Assembly: GCA_011192055.1 (NCBI GenBank)
Contig: DUES01000075.1
Coordinates: 1 to 7,859, forward strand
Length of the DNA: 7,859 nucleotides
From: Dehalococcoidia bacterium
GTDB taxonomy: Bacteria; Chloroflexota; Dehalococcoidia; Dehalococcoidales; Fen-1064
Direction: 5' to 3'
How positions within the stretch are numbered: position 1 is the first letter of the stretch; each line of letters starts with the position of its first letter. Below are positions 6,031-7,859 of the stretch, piece by piece. The position numbers and the translations under genes were made by a program. The notes below the pieces were generated by a model. It saw only the letters and a program-made list of their open reading frames with translations, had not been told where the DNA came from and ran no database searches.

Positions 6031-7450
6031 ACTCGTGCTCCAGTTGCCGCAGGACTTCACCGTAGCTGGCCAGGGCCTGCATCGCCCGGGCACACTGCTC
6101 GGGCGAATCGTAGGACGGAATACCGGCAGCTTTAACAATGCTGCTGGCAACATCGTTGTCCATCGAACCCCATCTCAGCGTTATGACCGGTTTGCCGTAC
6201 TGCTTCGGTATGGCAGCCAGCATCTCTGCTCCCTGGATAGCTTTACGGGCAAAGTCACCGCTGGAGACGCCGCCACGGAGATGAGGTGAATTGCAGATAA
6301 TACCGTCTATGTAATCAATCCTGGCAAGTGCATCCGCAACCCGCGCTTCGTCAAGGGGTGTACGACTGCTCCCGGCGAAATCCACCGGGTTGGAAGGTAC
6401 CGGGGCATGCGCCGGTACTGCTTCCTTGAGGGTAGTCTTTGTCTCATCATCGAATTCAGGGACCCTCAGCCCGATACTCTCACAGGTATCAGAGGTTACG
6501 ACACCCTGCCCGCCACTGCCGATAATGGCAACCCGGTTTCCGGGCGGCAGTGGTTGACTTACGAGTGCCTCGGCCATGTCAAACGGTTGCGCTACCTCGG
6601 ATGCCCTGATTATGCCTACCTGCCTGCACATAGCCTCGAACACTTCGTCCGAACCGGCCAGTGAACTGGTGTGTGACATCGTCGCCCGGGCTGCCGCCTC
6701 GGTACGTCCCGCCTTGTAGATAACGATGGGTTTCTTCTTGATTACTTCACGCGCAATCCGGAAAAACCGCTCTCCGTCCTTAAACCCTTCCATGTAGAGG
6801 ACTATTGCCCTGGTATGCCGGTCTTCTCCCAGGTACTCAAGATAGTCCGCTGCCTTCAAATCAGCCTGGTTACCGATGCTGATAAACTTGCTCAGACCAT
6901 AGCCTTTGCGGTTGGCTATCTCGGCAAGCAGCCCGCCGAAGGTGCCGCTCTGTGAGATAAAGGCTATTCTCCCGACACGTATCTGGTTGCGGAGACAGAG
7001 ATTCAGGCTGACGGCAGAGCTGTATATGCCCATTCCGTTGGGACCCACAAACCTGATGCCACCCTCACGGGCGATTGTTTCTACTTCGTCCTCAAGAACC
7101 TTCCCTTCGGCTCCTATCTCGGCAAAACCGGCCGTAATAACGACAGCACCCTTGATGCCTTTTCTGACACAGTCCCTCATTGCCTGGGGCACAATAGCAG
7201 CCGGAACAACGATAACGGCCATGTCCACTTCATGAGGGATATCCTTAACGCTGGGATAACAGGTCAGCCCGAAAATCTCTTTCTCTTTGGGATTTACCGG
7301 GTAAATCTCACCGCGATAACCAGTTGTAAGTGGCGTCATTACCATGCGGCCACCCCACTTCGAGGGGTCCCGTGAAGCACCGATGACGGCCATTGACCTG
7401 GCTTTGAATATTCTGTCAAGCTGATTCACGATATCCGTGGGCATATTCAT
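6029..7450 (-). CDS. acyl-CoA synthetase (NDP-forming), alpha subunit, 473 aa
   Basis: Enzymes of this type interconvert acyl-CoA + ADP + phosphate with acid + ATP + CoA through a phosphohistidine. The domains are a CoA-binding Rossmann domain (about 10-140, with VIGASRDPSKWGG at 22-34 and GPNGMGIY at 136-143), a first ligase-type domain with SQSGTFGG (166-173), the catalytic-His segment SHTSSLAGSDEVF (259-271, His260), and a third flavodoxin-like domain (about 305-470, from RVAIIGSGGQG). Length 473 is close to the separate alpha chain of archaeal ADP-forming acetyl-CoA synthetase (about 460). The ATP-grasp beta domain that fused forms carry is absent, and no beta gene is adjacent. The start is either ATG 7450 or ATG 7444; AAGGGAG at 7460-7454 leaves 3 or 9 bases respectively, so 7444 may be the real one. 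Substrate not determinable; acetate, propionate, branched and aryl acids are known for relatives. Confidence 0.93.
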   Translation of the reverse strand: MNMPTDIVNQLDRIFKARSMAVIGASRDPSKWGGRMVMTPLTTGYRGEIYPVNPKEKEIFGLTCYPSVKDIPHEVDMAVIVVPAAIVPQAMRDCVRKGIKGAVVITAGFAEIGAEGKVLEDEVETIAREGGIRFVGPNGMGIYSSAVSLNLCLRNQIRVGRIAFISQSGTFGGLLAEIANRKGYGLSKFISIGNQADLKAADYLEYLGEDRHTRAIVLYMEGFKDGERFFRIAREVIKKKPIVIYKAGRTEAAARATMSHTSSLAGSDEVFEAMCRQVGIIRASEVAQPFDMAEALVSQPLPPGNRVAIIGSGGQGVVTSDTCESIGLRVPEFDDETKTTLKEAVPAHAPVPSNPVDFAGSSRTPLDEARVADALARIDYIDGIICNSPHLRGGVSSGDFARKAIQGAEMLAAIPKQYGKPVITLRWGSMDNDVASSIVKAAGIPSYDSPEQCARAMQALASYGEVLRQLEHE

Positions 7451-7453
7451 ATA

Positions 7454-7460
7454 CTCCCTT
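7454..7460 (-). promoter_or_regulatory. Shine-Dalgarno sequence of the synthetase gene, favouring the second ATG
   Basis: AAGGGAG on the minus strand (7460-7454) lies 3 bases before ATG 7450 and 9 bases before the in-frame ATG 7444. Normal spacing favours 7444, which would remove only the residues MN. Confidence 0.55.
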
Positions 7461-7494
7461 GATATAACAAATATATACCTCAGCAGGCTAAATC

Positions 7495-7503
7495 ATTATA
7501 GCA
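7495..7503 (-). promoter_or_regulatory. extended -10 promoter for the synthetase gene
   Basis: On the minus strand TGCTATAAT (7503-7495) is a perfect extended -10 element (TGn plus TATAAT). No good -35 hexamer lies 16-18 bases upstream, as is common for extended -10 promoters. The predicted start is near 7488, about 38 bases before the coding start. The inverted repeat ATGTG-TGG-CACAT (7503-7515) abuts the element and could bind a regulator. It implies the synthetase gene can be transcribed independently of the dehydrogenase upstream. Confidence 0.55.
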
Positions 7504-7562
7504 TGTGTGGCACATAGAGTAGCACTCGTGACAGGCAGACACTGTTCGCTCAGCTGCCCTCA

Positions 7563-7859
7563 CTATATCTCGCCAGCCTCCATGTCCTGTTTCATGAGCC
7601 GGATAAGTTCCGTATTAAGTCGGCGGTGTACCTGCTTGGGACTATCACCGGGCCAGTCGTAGAAGCCCTTCCCGGTCTTCATTCCGTATTCGCCGCGATA
7701 GAACCGCTCTGCAATGGGCTTCCATGGCTCCGCCCCACGCCCCTTTGCCTGGGTGGTGATGAAGTCCAGTCCGATGAGGTCCAATCGCTTGAAGTAACCT
7801 GTGTAAGCCATGCGGCGTCCAAATCCGAAGGATATCACGTCATCTATCAGTTCCGGATA
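7563..7859 (-). CDS. 3-hydroxyacyl-CoA dehydrogenase, C-terminal part (runs off right edge)
   Basis: The frame is open from base 7859 to a TAG at 7565-7563, giving 98 residues; an internal GTG at 7838 is not the real start, because the coding frame continues upstream as YPELIDD. The visible part is the all-helical C-terminal dimerisation domain of the 3-hydroxybutyryl/3-hydroxyacyl-CoA dehydrogenase family: ISFGFGRRMAYTGYFKRLDL, then IGLDF, then the family's closing motif YGMKTGKGFYDWPGD. These enzymes oxidise a 3-hydroxyacyl-CoA to 3-ketoacyl-CoA with NAD+ in beta-oxidation or butyrate-type pathways. The NAD-binding Rossmann domain and catalytic residues lie beyond the window, so chain-length preference and intactness are unknown. 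It is on the same strand as, and 112 bases upstream of, the synthetase gene, which has its own promoter. No convincing terminator separates them. Confidence 0.9.
   Translation of the reverse strand, partial: YPELIDDVISFGFGRRMAYTGYFKRLDLIGLDFITTQAKGRGAEPWKPIAERFYRGEYGMKTGKGFYDWPGDSPKQVHRRLNTELIRLMKQDMEAGEI

Noticed and set aside
7534..7558. GGCAG / CTGCC stem downstream of the dehydrogenase stop
   Set aside because: Only 5 bp with a 15-base loop and no T-tract. Too weak to call a terminator.
1..7859. CRISPR array, tRNA/rRNA genes, insertion sequences, attachment sites, toxin-antitoxin or defence genes
   Set aside because: I looked for regularly spaced repeats, tRNA-like clover patterns, transposase motifs and small paired genes and saw none. 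All long frames are explained by transport or acyl-CoA enzymes.

Overview
The window is bacterial DNA with a mid-50s G+C look (judged by eye) and dense, mostly leaderless-free gene packing. It carries two ABC-type exporters side by side, followed by an acyl-CoA metabolism block. The gene content (glutaconate CoA-transferase-like pair, separate NDP-forming acyl-CoA synthetase alpha chain, 3-hydroxyacyl-CoA dehydrogenase) and the G/C-rich intergenic hairpins suggest an anaerobic or facultative fatty/organic-acid degrader. My best guess is a Dehalococcoidia-type Chloroflexota, but this is an impression from gene style and not a demonstrated assignment.

Layout. Positions 1-2269 hold a minus-strand operon read right to left: an ABC ATPase (2269-1520), a 147-bp gap with three tandem perfect hairpins, a 393-residue ABC-2 permease (1372-191), and a second ABC-2 permease that starts on the previous gene's stop (TAATG) and leaves the window at base 1. 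Positions 2270-2457 are a divergent control region with a good sigma70-type promoter facing left (TTGCCA-17-TATAAT) and a weaker one facing right (TTGACG-17-TAGCAT). Positions 2458-4162 hold a second, simpler exporter on the plus strand: an ATPase (GTG start) overlapped by a 266-residue permease that most likely starts at a TTG at 3362.

Positions 4211-6003 encode the alpha and beta chains of a class I CoA-transferase that resembles glutaconate CoA-transferase. They are coupled by an ATGA overlap and each has a strong Shine-Dalgarno sequence. Positions 6029-7450 (minus) encode a complete alpha-only NDP-forming acyl-CoA synthetase with its own extended -10 promoter. Positions 7563-7859 (minus) are the C-terminal part of a 3-hydroxyacyl-CoA dehydrogenase that continues past the right edge.

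Working together: the two exporters probably move unrelated hydrophobic or drug-like substrates, or lipids, outward. The right half looks like part of a catabolic module in which acids are activated or their CoA is swapped (CoA-transferase; ADP-forming synthetase, which can also make ATP from an acyl-CoA) and beta-oxidised (hydroxyacyl-CoA dehydrogenase). Nothing here is clearly a new system. The most worthwhile leads are the hairpin cluster inside the ABC operon, the CoA-transferase with an altered alpha-chain loop and an N-terminal extension, and the lone synthetase alpha chain without an ATP-grasp partner.
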